Origin: Pipra filicauda
Taxonomy: Eukaryota > Chordata > Aves > Passeriformes > Pipridae
Length of the DNA stretch: 64,000 bases
NCBI RefSeq assembly: GCF_003945595.2
Contig: NW_024105098.1
Coordinates: 1,178,001-1,242,000, forward strand
Direction of reading: 5' to 3'
Position 1 is the first letter of the stretch, and every line of letters begins with the position of its first letter. Below, piece after piece: positions 23,557-40,169 of this stretch. The notes below the pieces were generated by a model. That model was not told the origin of the DNA. It ran no database searches and was given only the letters and a program-made list of their open reading frames with translations. A program made the position numbers and the translations under genes.

Positions 23557-24204
23557 TGGTGGGTTTTGTTGGTTTGGAGTTTTGGTTTTGTTTGCTACAG
23601 TCTGTTTTGAAATAACAGAAGAGATGGTAATTTATGGTTTGTTGTACAAAACCACATTGTCACCCTTCCGCTGCAGATGGCAGTGAGTCATCTGGTCTGC
23701 TTGGTGCTTGCTTGTCATATCCGCACTTACCAACACCTGTCACTCTTAACCCAGGCTCTGTTGTGTCCAAACGAAGGTGATGATTGGGAAGAGCCTAGGG
23801 ATTTGCCAAAGGTAAATAACCTGACCACCTTCTACAACAAAATGACACTTTCTGTCAACATGGGTGCATCTAATGAATCCAAGCAGAGACAGATGTTGTC
23901 CAGGCAGCTCTACCTCATAACTTTATTACCCCATATATACATTTTTTTACCCCATGTATATAGAGGACATCAAGGCAAGCCAGATGTTTCTTATCCCCAC
24001 ACATGCCCACGTGACTGCTTTCATTCACAAAGAACAATTATGCCTCAAGGGGCCTTCCAGCTTGACCTTGTGATTCTTTTCACACACACTAATCTTAGCT
24101 CTGGCTAGCTTAGGACCAGAATACTTTTGCTTTAGTATTTTCTTCTTCTTCTTTTATTGTCCAGGTGGACAGTGGTGTCTGTCTAGCTGCCCCTACACAT
24201 GGGG

Positions 24205-24382
24205 AAAGCCCTACACGTGGGTGTCAGCAAAGCCTTTGATGCTCTTTCCCATAGTCTTGTCCAGGGTGGGCAGGGGTTTGAGCGGCCTGGTCCAATGGAA
24301 GGTGTTCCCTTGCCCATGGCAGGGGGTCAGAACGAGGCGAGCTTCCAACTCAAACCATCCTATGACTCTGTGATTCTCCTGG
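24205..24382 (+). mobile_element. CR1 fragment with reverse-transcriptase remnant
   Basis: The first 40 bp translate to VGVSKAFDALSHSL, the conserved RT stretch of CR1/LINE (VSKAFDTVSHS-like). This runs straight into the CR1 tail (gagcggcctggtccaatgg, gcccatggcagggggtcaga, ctctgtgattct). The intervening RT and 3' ORF are missing, so the copy is internally deleted and dead. Confidence 0.8.
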
Positions 24383-24894
24383 ACAAGCTGACAAGGCACA
24401 GAGCAGCTGCCTGGGCTGTGGGACAGGTCAGAAGCTGGCTGTGCTCAAAGGGTGCTCATTGGTGGTTTTTACTCCCATGTACTGGTTTGGGAAGCCTTGC
24501 TGGATGCCATGAGGGTAGGACACAGTAGCTGTATTCTCTGCTAGCTGCTTTTCAGTGATTTTGGCTCCTTTGCAGAGCAGTGACATAAAAGTTCCATCCA
24601 GAGCCTTTTCCTTGGGAGAGGAATCATCCTGGGGAGTCAGTTTTCTTCTGTTTTAGCCCAGAACACAGTCTCTACAATGCTGGGAGCTGTTGGATTGCAT
24701 TAAGGATGCTGGCTTATGCTCAGCACCGTGTTGCAAACACCCTTCCCGATACAATTCTAAGATCACACCTCTCTCAGCTTGGCCACATGGATGCTTTTGA
24801 CAGGAATACCTCCGTGTCCTGCCCTCCCATCTTGTCCCTTCAACTCTTTTTCTCTGCTATGGGACACTCTCCACCTCTCCATTCCTCAGGATGA

Positions 24895-25176
24895 GTTAGA
24901 GAGGAGCTGATCGACCTCTTCTTGGGCGAAGCAGAGTGAAAAATGCCATCATTAGCAAAAAGGAAGAATTTCTCCACAAAAAGAGTTAGACATCAGAAGG
25001 GGTTGCCCAGGGAGGTGGTGGAGTCCCCATGCCTGGAGGTGTCCAAGGAATGACAAGGAATGAGCACTCAGTGCTCAGGTCTGGTTGACAAGGTGGGCAT
25101 CAGGCACAGGTTGGATTCGATGATCTTGGAGGTCTTTTCCAGCCTAAATGATTCTAGAATCCTGTGGTTCTGTGAA
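24895..25176 (+). mobile_element. CR1 LINE 3' fragment, older subfamily
   Basis: Forward CR1: agaaggggttgcccagggag, gtggtggagtccccatgcct, gattcgatgatcttggaggt, cttttccagcctaaatgatt. Confidence 0.9.
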
Positions 25177-25962
25177 GGAGGAGACAGCCCATGGAACACA
25201 GCCTGTGCTGCTTGCATGTGGGGTGATGCAAAAATATGAAAAGTCTGCGATGTTTTTGAGGGAAAAATATGCAGGATTTGCTTTCTGCTAGGATAAGCTG
25301 ATGCAGCTCATTCTTTCCAAATCAGACTGTTTATATTCTCTGCCTTTTTCCTACACCATTCTTTCTCTTTTTTCCCCCGAACTACTGACCATCACTGTTT
25401 AAAATACAGGCTTTCCACGTGAAAGGCTCTTTTTGGGAAGCAGAACTTTCCATACTCCTGCTTTTCAGCTACACATGGAGAGAGTGCTCGGGAGGGAGTC
25501 AAGGCTGACACACAACCCAGTGCTGTGGCCAGGGAAGTTCTGGCACAGCTCCACTTAACCATCTTCCTTACACATGAAGATCCTAAAGCTCCATGTAAGT
25601 TTTACTGTTTCACTAAACCATAGAGCAGTTCCCTGAGGGAATAGAAGGGAGGAGTTATTGTAGGGTAATTTTACAGGAGCTTTCCTAGACCTTAAACACC
25701 AGCATTACTCTCCTGTTCCATGTTCTCAGTGATGCTTTCAAATAGTGGTGCACTGTTGTACGGGGGGGAGAGACAGGGTGGGTACATGTGTGTGTATTTT
25801 TACAAAGACTCATTGTGGCAGGGGCTTCTTGTCCAAAATTCTGTATTTTTCTGGGACAGACTGGAGTGTTAGGATGATGTGGACTCTCCACACTTTGGAG
25901 CAGTGGTCTTCTGGCACAGTGAGGAAGCACTTGGCTCTCTGTACTGCTTTTGCCTCTCTCTC

Positions 25963-26418
25963 TGGACTGGTTTTTGGCTGGGATATTTTCTTCACAGTAG
26001 CTGGTCTGGGGCTCTGTTTAGAGCAGTGATGGAAGCACTGGGATGTTGTACCTGTTGCTGAGTGGTGCTTGCACAGTGTGAAGGTTTTTTCTGCTCCTCA
26101 CCCTGCCCCCCTGTGAGGGGCTGGGGTGTGCAAGGAGCTGGGAGGGGCCACGGCTGACCCCGCCTGACCACCGGGATATCCCACGTGTAGGACCCATGCT
26201 CAGCAATAAAAGCTGGGGAAGAGGGAGGAAGGAGGGCATTCCCAAGTCACCTTTACACGTGATGGAGCCCAGCTCTCCCGGAATAGGAAGCTTTGCTTCC
26301 CTTTATCACAACCCATGAATTTTTGCACATTCACCCCTCTGATTGTCCCCATCCCACTGTGGGGGTAAGAGCGAGCAGCTGCACGGGGCTGAGCCCCCCC
26401 AGGGACTGCCCCCCAACA
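25963..26418 (+). mobile_element. ERVL-type LTR remnant (first)
   Basis: Forward LTR of the common avian ERVL type. The start has ctggtttttggctgggatat and agtagctggtctggggctct. It continues with an agctgggaggggccac block, a TATA-like segment near 26200 (agcaataaaagctgggg), then acaacccatgaatttttgca and cccctctgattgtccccatc. The R/U5 middle is shortened. No internal viral genes are nearby, so it is a solo LTR or fragment. Old and inactive. Confidence 0.75.
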
Positions 26419-28055
26419 TGGAGCAGAGCCAGTCTGGAGCTGTGAATCCAGTGCCCCAGCTCACTAATCCTGCATCAGCTGGCTGACCTTCACTGCCCTG
26501 GCCTCCGAGCAGCCCACTCCCACATGAAATCAAATATTCCTGCCTGGCATTGTTTTGGGTTTTTTTGGCATAACCAAACCTAATGATTCGTGTGCAACAG
26601 CCCAGGAGAGAGCAACGAACCAATTGTAAAAGTGCAAAAAATGGGCTTTTGTGATCCATGGGCTGTACCAGCTCCTGAGCGAGAAGCGGCACAGCTGACG
26701 TGTGTAACGTAACAGGAGAAAGAGGTCCATGAAATGTGCCCCCTTTGCCAGCAGCAACGGGTGCTGTGCCAAGAGTGACCCTAGAAGTTCTCTGTAAAAG
26801 AGCACATTGACTCGTGTTCTAGCAAGAAACTCAGGGAAAGCAACCCTACACCTTGCTAATCTCTGATCTTGGTAAGCACTGGGGTTGGGGCTGGCCTGGG
26901 GAAGCTGTGATTTAAAAGGAAATGCTGCGTTTTTGGGCACTCTGAAGACAGAGCACCATAGGTGAAGGAGTTCTGAGGACTTGGCTGTTGGTGGGGCAGG
27001 TTGGGACACAGCATACGAGGTTTAGAAAGGTGACACTGTGGGTGGGGAGGGAAAGGGGAGCACCAGGAGATGCATGGAACATGGCATGGCCATAAAAGAC
27101 AAAAAGCAACAACTTAATCCCCCCTGATCCAGGCTGGGAGATGTGGCTACACTCTTGCCCAAATGAGGAGAGCATTGGCTTCATCTCTGCGTAGGGAAGA
27201 GGGAGATGACCCCACTTCCAGAGCTGCAGGACAAATCCTGCTCTCACCAGGGCAATTTGCAACTGTCAAACCCACTTTGTCTAGTGCTGGTGTACAGCAG
27301 CCTCGGTGGAATTTTAAATTCCTGCATAATGCAGGTTGTAATGGTAGTTATCACCAAGAAGTAATTTTGCAAACAAACCATAAAATAAGGCTCAATTATG
27401 GGCAAGAACTCTCCCCCCACCAAGGCCTGGATACAGCCAAGTCTCTAAACCATTAACCTCCAGCTACAATAATTCCATTTTTACCAAAAAGTGGGAAGTC
27501 TGAATGTTTTAAGAGGAATTTTCAGTAAGTGAGCAACCATTCCTGTTTTGCTGATGTCCCTAATTTCCTTTTACCGAATGTGTCTGGCAGGGAATTACAG
27601 TCCCAACCCACTGTGCAAGAAGCAGAGGAAAGGCACAGCAGGTGCTGTGACATTCAGGGTCACAAAGGGACCAGTGCCCTCCAGCAGCCCCACACCACCA
27701 GCACCCTGCCTGGATCCTGCTGTGAGCCCCCCACACCTGCAGCCAGGAGAGAGGGGGGTCCCCACTAAGGGGTCCCTGCCAAACCTTTCCTTCCCTGCAA
27801 AGCTGTTGCAAATGCTGTGTCCTGGGGCAGCTTATTATACCTCTGTTGATGTCCTGCCACACCAGCGCTTTCCATGGCTTATTAATTAACTCCCACCCAC
27901 TCTGTGAAACACCTAGCCACTCCCTGTGTCCTCACCTACCCATTTATAGCCAGGAGGGGATGCTAGAAATAGATACGTGGGCACTAAGAGGCAGAGGAGA
28001 TGAAAAAGGTGCTGGACTCGATTTGCAAATGAGACATTTCCCAGCTCGAAGGAGC

Positions 28056-28081
28056 ATGAAAAGCCCTGGGTGCACTCCAAG
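28056..28081 (+). other. GAL3ST2: Candidate first coding exon of GAL3ST2
   Basis: The first secure GAL3ST2 exon (31622) starts with one base completing a codon and has no in-frame ATG before the membrane anchor, so an upstream exon ending in phase 2 is needed. This 26-bp stretch (ATG to a strong AAG|GTAAGG donor) encodes MKSPGCTP plus two bases, and joins in frame to give [20 protein letters not shown]. That is the layout expected for a short cytoplasmic tail before a type II anchor. It is a frame-based proposal, not a recognised homology; another exon is possible. Confidence 0.4.
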
Positions 28082-28611
28082 GTAAGGGCAGAGGGAGCCG
28101 AGTGCTCGGGGTGCCGAATTAAAACTGCGGGAAGTTCTGCTTCAGGTAATCCCTGGAAGTTGTTAATAACCTATAGACTTAGTTCCAGTCTGCTCCAGTG
28201 TAAGGGATTAATTTTGCCACGAATATTTCTTTCCGGTGTTCCAGGTCTTTTAATTTGAAAGAACCTTGTGAAGTTGACGCAGAGGTCTGTTATTTTCTGC
28301 TTAAGCCAAAGCAACAAGGAGGTTGCCCCAAGCCTTAAAGCATCCGTAGCGGCACCTCCAAGAGAGGCAGTTTTCCATGTTTTCTTCGCAGCTGGGAGAT
28401 GGCACAGCACAGGTTGGAAAGGCAAGTGGAGCCACCGGCGCCAGCCCTGCCGAGTGCTCCGCAAGTCTTTTGGCTTCTTAGAAGAATTGTGTATTTTGAC
28501 AGTCAGCTCCCAGGTGCTTCCTCCCAGGGCTCCCAGGCTGGTTGCCTGTCACGGACGCTTAGGTAACTTCAGCGCGGTGTTCGAGTTGGGGCTTTCTCTC
28601 TTGAGCTTTGC

Positions 28612-28664
28612 TTTGCCAGATCTTGGAGGTCTTTTCCAGCCTAAATGATTCCGTGATTCTGTTC
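28612..28664 (+). mobile_element. CR1 LINE terminal fragment
   Basis: Short CR1 end: gatcttggaggtcttttcca, gcctaaatgattccgtgatt. Confidence 0.8.
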
Positions 28665-28800
28665 AGGTCAGAGACTTGCAGTGTTGTGACAAAGGGTGGG
28701 GTGTATGACACTGAGGGAACAGTCTTTAAGGCTCTCACAGAGGTGTGCCAGGGTGGTGGGAGCCTAACAGGGGGTGAAACCCCAGTGCAGGTTTGCAGGA

Positions 28801-28945
28801 CACAGAATCATAGAATATCCTGAGCTGGAAGGAACCCACAGGGATCATCGAGTCCACCTACTGGCCCTGCAGAGGATAACCCAAAAAAATCACATCATGT
28901 GCCTGAGAGCGTTGTCCAAAATCTTGATATTCTCATAACTTCCAT
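28801..28945 (-). mobile_element. CR1 LINE fragment
   Basis: Reverse-strand CR1: agaatcatagaatatcctga, gctggaaggaacccacaggg, atcatcgagtccacctactg, gagcgttgtccaaaatcttg. Confidence 0.88.
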
Positions 28946-30885
28946 GAGGTGTATCTGAAGTATATGGAGCTTGAAATGTAATCGTTGTTCTCTGCAGACT
29001 TTCAAGGAGTTGTCATGTCTTACTCACCTGTCACTGGAAGCAAGGTCTGGTAGCAAATCCCACACTGGTCCTGTGCTGTTTCCTGGCAGAGCAGTGGCAC
29101 TGTGTTTAAAACAGGATGTGTATGCTCTGGGTAAAGGTCCTACACAGTTTCTATCAGTAAAAACCCTGAATCATTTCAAGAGCTCACTTGTTTACAAGAA
29201 CAAGGTCTGCAGGAATGTTGGAGATTTGTCATAAGAGGAGGGAAAGGTCCCATCAGTTTGGTCCGTGAGAGGTTTATTCCCACTCGGTGTGTGGGACTGT
29301 CATGCTGCAGCCAGTGGCAGCCCCTGTGAGTGCAGCTGTGGGTGGCCAAGCCCAGGGGGTGATGGGGACAGGACCCCCTGTGGTGGTCAGGACCTGGCTG
29401 CACGAGTGCACTGACCAGCACCCCACATACCTGCAGCCCCTCCTCTCATCCCCCCGTCTCTGTTTTCCCACACTCCTCCCTGGGGATCACCTCGATCCCT
29501 GCCCTTGGCCCTTCCCCTGGACACCTCCATTGCATGCCTTTGCTGGGCTGAGGGCAGCAGAGTCCCCTCCATGTCCCCACTCCCTGCTCATTCCCTGAGC
29601 TGGAAGGCAGATATCTTTCCATCCATTCATCCATCCCTCCATCCCAGGCAGAGGAACAAGCACTGTGCCATGAGAATGCATCATTTGTCATCCCTGGGAC
29701 AAGAAGCCTGTTATTTCTGTGCATCCTGGCACCTCCATGGACCACGTGCCACAGAAATCAGTCACTCTTGCTCCTTAAAACCGCCGTGGTTTTGGCCTAG
29801 ATAATTTGGACCTTTATCCCCACTGTGTCTCCAGATGCAGAATCCAGCTGTTGTTTGGTTTTGGGCTGACAAAACAGGTCTGCTGGGAGCATTCAGTTAG
29901 GTTGGAGATAAACTCACCGTGCTGGACATGTCTGGAGATTTGAAGGCAGGAAGGCACTTTGTAATCCTTTATTTAAGTAAATAATTATTAAAATATCATG
30001 AGATTCCTTAAGGTGATTGGATACAGCGGTCTACAGAGCCTGTCTTCTTGCAGCAGGAGGGGCTGCTAGTCCTTCTAGAGCATGTCGTGAGCCTGACCTG
30101 CCTTCAGGATGATTTGGGGTGTGTGCGATTTGTTTGCCCCATAAGACATCAGTCAGAGTTGCCATTCTGGGGACACCACCCAAACAAATAAATGGACCAT
30201 TATGGCACTAATTGCACATAAGAAAAGGAGGACATTGCAAAAGGAGGACATTGCCAGACCAGCTCAGGAAGGACCTCCAGGCAGGCAGGGTGGTGGAAAA
30301 CTATTGCACCAGCAACATCTTTCAGTTTAAATGAAAGACCAAGAAGATTGGCAGGGGCTGCATGTGGCTGATGTGAGCCTGCTTGCTGCCTGTGGGCCCC
30401 TCTGCCTTCCTTCTCCCATCCCATCTCCAGGGATAGGGGATTGTCCCACTCCTGCCCCCCAACAAACCTGGGACCAAAACTGAGGAAATCCTGATGAAAT
30501 CTTGCCTGCAGCAATGTCTTGAAACTATTCCTGCAGAAGCTGTGCTGTAAATTCCCGTCAGAGGTTGGTACCAGCTGTGGCTGAGGGTGTTCTCTGGCTT
30601 TGGGAAGGGCTCTTGGAGAAAGGTTTGGAGCCTTGCTTGCTCCCTTGGGAAAGTGGGAACCATGAGTGCGACCATACCATGCTGTAAATTGGGATTATAT
30701 CTTCCCAAAACAACTTAAAACCATATCTAGTGCATTTTGGGAATGGTGGCTGAAAACATGGAATTCACAATGAGTTAAAACATCAGAGAAGTCAGATCAA
30801 GCTTAGTGATGAAAAATCCCTTTTTGGTGGGCATCACACCTTCAAAAGATCCTCTCTGTGTCCCAGCAGGACACTGGTGATGATC

Positions 30886-30985
30886 GTGGTATCACAGGAT
30901 GGTTTTGATTGGAAGGGACCTTAAAGACCCCCTGGACTCATTCCAAGCCCCTGCCACAGGCAAGGACACTTTGATACATGGTGGT
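30886..30985 (-). mobile_element. CR1 LINE terminal fragment
   Basis: Reverse-strand CR1 tail: atcacaggatggttttgatt, ggaagggaccttaaagaccc, cctgccacaggcaaggac. Between the candidate and secure first exons of GAL3ST2. Confidence 0.85.
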
Positions 30986-31621
30986 TGCCTAATTAGTGCT
31001 GGAAAACATTCTCCCCCTCGTTGTTACCCAGCCCTTCCATTTCAAAGTGGGGTGTAATTAATCATTACAAACCAAACCTTGTTTGGTTATTAATTGATTT
31101 TCTGACTTGAAAAATCTCTGTTATATTGAAAAAAACCCCCTCCATTTAGTGTTTCTTTGTGTTCCCCATCTTCTGGAGTGATGCAATTACAGGAGCTGCT
31201 CAGGTTTCTCACCAGGAAAGTCTTTATAGCCCTACAAAGGGCTCGTTTTCTAGTGAATAATCTGGGAGTTTGAATAGTGAATAAGCTCTAATAAAGCCCC
31301 AGAAAAGCAAAACAAAAGCAAAACAAAAGGCAGCATAGCAGAGTGGAAGGCTGTTGGAAAAGCTTAGGCTCTTCGTGAAGCACACTGTGTCTTGCCAAAG
31401 GCCAAAATTAGGAGAATAATAGTGAAAATGCAATTTCTCACTGTCTTGTCTCTAACACCAGAGCTGCTGACACAGCTGGGGGTGCCAAAGGCGGCTGCCA
31501 CCACTGAGACCTAAAACTGTGCTCCCAGGGATTAAAATTCCCAAGGGCAAGACGCAAAGTTTGGTGGTTCAGGGAAGGACTATCGGATAAAAATCCACTG
31601 AAACTCTTCTTCTTTTTCCAG

Positions 31622-33381
31622 GCATACCAGATGTCTCATCATTTTCAGCCTTTTGCTGGGACTCATCTTCCTGTCAGGATTCTTCCATAGGAAGGATAAG
31701 GATTATGGGTAAGTGAAGCAGAGGCAAGGCTTTGTGTGCCCAGGCAGCCACCACCTAACTGTGACACCTGATTCAGCTCTCATGAGGCTTAGGCTGGAAG
31801 GACAGTGTCCCCAAAATAAGTGCTAGGTCCATGTTTGGGTGGGTAAGGAATCAAATTAGCCAAAATGCAGGTCTTCAGGGCAAAATCAGCAGGGTAGGGA
31901 ACGAAAAAGGGATTGAGCTGAAGCCTTTGGGTAAGGGAGAAACGGGAGAGAGAGAAAACTCTTGACATCTGCGCTGGAGGGACGGGGCTGGTTTGGGTGC
32001 AGCCTTGCACCAGCTGGAGGTGTGGTGTCAGAGGAGCCCCTGGGTTTGGCTGTGCAGGGTCTCAGGGATGGGGTGCAGCACCGGAGAGGCCGCTTGCCCC
32101 ATCTGTCACCTTCCTGCAGAATCTTCGACAGCCACGAGGACCAAACTGTCGCCTTCCTGCAGAATCTCAAACAGCCACTGCTGACCTCTCCCACGCCGTG
32201 CCATGCCAAGACAAACGTCATGTTCCTCAAGACCCACAAGACAGCCAGCAGCACCGTGCTCAACATCATGTTCAGGTTTGCAGAGAGGTACAACCTCACC
32301 GTCGCCCTCCCCGCTGGCCAGCTCTTCCACCTCGGCTACCCGAGGATTTTCAGGGCCCACTTTGTGGAGGATTTTGAAGTCATAGGCCAAAACTACAACA
32401 TCATGTGCAACCACCTGCGGTTTAACCCCTCGGAGGTAAGAAAGAGCCACAGCACCTGCGGAGAAACCTGGCTGGGACAGCAGTGCCTCTGGAATAACCT
32501 CTTCTTCCTCCCACAAATAGGTGCAAAAGGTGATGGCACCCAACACCTTCTACTTCTCCATCCTGAGGAACCCCATTCCTCTGATGGAGTCTTCCTACAT
32601 CTACTTCAAGAACAATGTCCCCGCCTTCAGGAGCTCCAAGGACGTGAACGAGTTCCTGGCATCACCCACGAGGTATTACCACCCAGCAGATTACAGGGAG
32701 AACATCCACGCCAGGAATATTATGTGGTTTGACTTTGGCTACGACAACAACGCGGAGGACGACACAGAGTACACCCAGGGCATCCTCGAGGAGATCGAGC
32801 AGAACTTCCACCTCATCCTTATAGCAGACTACTTCGATGAGTCCATGATCCTCTTGAAGCACACTTTGTGCTGGGATCTGGATGATGTGATTTACTTCAA
32901 GCTCAATTCCAGAAGTCAGGACACTGTCCAGACTTTGACTCCGGAAAGTGAGGAGCGGGTAAAAGCGTGGTGCTCGCTGGACTGGAAGCTCTACCTGCAC
33001 TTCAACCAGAGCTTCTGGAGGAGAATTGAGGAGACCATAGGGCTGGAGGTGCTGGAGAAGGAGGTGGATCACCTGCGAACCAGACAGAAGGAGCTCATGG
33101 AGACCTGTCTCTTGGAGCAGGAGCCAGTGGGGAAGGATCACATCCGGAACAAAGCTTTCCAGCCTTACCAGTCAGGGGCTGCAAATATCCTGGGGTACAA
33201 CCTCAGACAGAACTTGGACAACAGGACTCTGAGAACCTGCCAGAAACTGGTCATTCCAGAGCTCCAGTACACGACCTACCTTTACACTGTCCAACACCCA
33301 CACAAGAAGGGGAAGGAGCTGGGGTTGCCATTGCCGTGGACCAGTCCCCAGGAGAGGATGCAGCTCCCAAATACCAACTAG
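31622..33381 (+). CDS. GAL3ST2: Galactose-3-O-sulfotransferase 2 (first exon uncertain)
   Basis: Golgi type II membrane enzyme that transfers sulfate from PAPS to the 3-OH of galactose in glycans. Secure exons are 31622-31708, 32120-32435 and 32521-33381; frame is kept across all joins. Exon 31622 encodes the signal-anchor helix [18 protein letters not shown]. The luminal domain carries the 5'-PSB motif [15 protein letters not shown] and the 3'-PSB region [20 protein letters not shown], both diagnostic of the GAL3ST family. Other family stretches are [19 protein letters not shown] and [15 protein letters not shown]. With the candidate exon at 28056 the protein would be 429 residues, against about 398 in human GAL3ST2. 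The paralogue choice rests on similarity and on the D2HGDH-GAL3ST2-NEU4 order. A 43-bp-offset duplication overlaps the second acceptor. Confidence 0.9.
32103..32179 (+). repeat. Duplicated splice-acceptor segment in GAL3ST2
   Basis: Two copies of about 33 bp, offset by 43 bp (32103 and 32146), share CTGTC[AG]CCTTCCTGCAGAATCT and ACAGCCAC. The first contains the acceptor used here (exon start 32120). The second supplies an identical TTCCTGCAG acceptor that would shift the frame and hit TGA within eight codons. Confidence 0.75.
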
Positions 33382-38651
<5,270 letters not shown>

Positions 38652-39035
38652 TGACCCCCCAGGCCAGCCCCCCCCACCCCCCCAGTGCCAGATCCCGGGA
38701 CATCAACCCATAGCCTGGGGTCCCACCCCGCCCCGTCCAGCACGGCCACATCACACAGAGCAGTGTTACCATCCCCAGGCTGGATTTGATCTCACTTTTA
38801 TTGTTATTTTTTTAATTATGTATCTGTTGGTGGGGAGGCTTGTGCGCCCCACACAGCCCCAGGCTCCTTTCCAGCAAGAGCCACCTCATGAAACAGATAC
38901 TGGGGGGCAACAGCAATGCCAAAAGGAGGCAGCTGGGGGCACCCTGTGCCATCCCTGTGTGCTGGGTCAGGGGGACACGGTGCTCCAGCTGTGCCACATC
39001 TGGTACCACCACCCTGCTCCGGGAGTTTCCCTCCC

Positions 39036-39112
39036 GTTGTTATAAATAGTTATGTTATATAAATGTTTTATATGTTATATAAATGTTTCGTGTTATATAA
39101 CGTTAAATAGTT
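39036..39112 (+). repeat. AT-rich tandem repeat after NEU4
   Basis: Three diverged copies of a roughly 25-bp unit, GTTATATAAATGTTT, near 39052, 39075 and 39090 (the last GTGTTATATAACGTTAA). Sits between NEU4 and the ERVL-type LTR. Confidence 0.7.
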
Positions 39113-39158
39113 TCTTTTTCATGAAAAGGCTTTTTCTCAGTGGTCTCCCTGAAGTCAC

Positions 39159-39473
39159 TGCGAGGGTTTGGGCTGGAGTAGAGTTCAGTTCCTTCATCAC
39201 AGCTGGGATGGGGCTGGGTTTTGGATTTGGGCTGACGATAAAGAGATGTTTGTGTTGCATCACTTGTCTGTCTTGGGTTCTATTTCTATCTCTTTATTAT
39301 TTTCCTTTACGTTACAATTTATTATTATTATTTCAATTATTAAACTGCTCTTATGTCAACCCATGAGTCTTCTCACTTTTACCCCTCTGATTCTCTCCCC
39401 ATCCATCCCATGGGACGGGGGTGAGGGAGTGGCTGTGTGGTGCTCAGGTGCCAGCTGGGGTTAAACCACCACA
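39159..39473 (+). mobile_element. ERVL-type LTR remnant (second)
   Basis: Forward LTR. The start resembles the other copy (gggctggagtagagttcagt, gctgggttttggatttgggc), followed by gcatcacttgtctg, an ATTAAA signal at 39337-39342, tgtcaacccatgagtcttct, ttacccctctgattctctcc and the end gctggggttaaaccaccaca. About 200 bp of the middle is missing compared with a typical full avian ERVL LTR. It is in NEU4 orientation, 0.5 kb after its stop. Confidence 0.85.
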
Positions 39474-40169
39474 ATGGCCCAGTTACTGTTTAATCTGGCT
39501 CAGTGCTTTGGTGTTTTTAATCTGCTGCCACCATCACTGCTTTCCTTGGCCCTTGTCAGTGGGGGGCAAACACCCTCCCAGCACGGGCAGGCTCAGGCCC
39601 ACACTGGGTCCCTGTGAAGGTTTAGGGGAGTGGGAGATGCACTGAAACCAGTGACCCCCCTGTAAGGACAGCAGTGGGGTCCTGGTCCTGGGGATGAGCA
39701 GCAGCTGCTTCTGACATTTGTGTGGGGGTGAACTTTGGGGGGCTACACCTCAATTCCAGCCCTGCCTCCTCCAGCAGGACTCTATCCAAGTGCTCCAGCC
39801 AGAGCCCAGCTCTGCTCCTCTGGTCTCCTTCCCCTCTCCCACCCTCTGCAGGTGACAAACACCAGCCCAGCTGCCCTAAATACGAACTGATTAAGAAAAA
39901 TTAAATTAGTGTCCTGCTCTTGTCTCTGCAAACACCGTCGTGTCACATCTTGCACTGGGGTGGGTGGAGGCAGCCGAGGAAGCCGCTGGGCTCATGCTGG
40001 GGTGCCATGAGCCGAGTCCTCACCTCCATCCCTCACCTGGCTGCTTTCCAACCCCAAAGGGCCGGTGTCACAGTTCCTACCATACCTCCAGTTCGGCATG
40101 TGCCACCAGCCAAGTGACACCAGGGGTGACACCTCCTCCGAGTGCAGCCTCCTGGCACTGCCCCCGGCC

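Larger units (their letters stand above)
21868..28055. other. Intergenic region between D2HGDH and GAL3ST2
   Basis: About 6 kb without a recognisable gene. Contents are the D2HGDH 3' flank (no AATAAA seen close to the stop), CR1 copies at 22640, 22775, 24205 and 24895, and the LTR at 25963. From 26420 to 28055 I see only unassigned single-copy-like DNA. Confidence 0.6.
28082..31621 (+). other. Interval before the GAL3ST2 anchor exon (possible intron 1)
   Basis: If the exon at 28056 is real this is a 3.5-kb intron. It holds CR1 pieces at 28612, 28801 and 30886; otherwise no coding or RNA gene is seen. Confidence 0.45.

Noticed and set aside
24199..24528. ORF with RT-like motif as a gene
   Set aside because: Only about 14 residues of RT are present before a CR1 tail; a dead retroelement fragment.
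32146..32162. Second TTCCTGCAG acceptor as the main GAL3ST2 splice site
   Set aside because: Joining exon 31622-31708 to 32162 shifts frame and meets TGA within eight codons.
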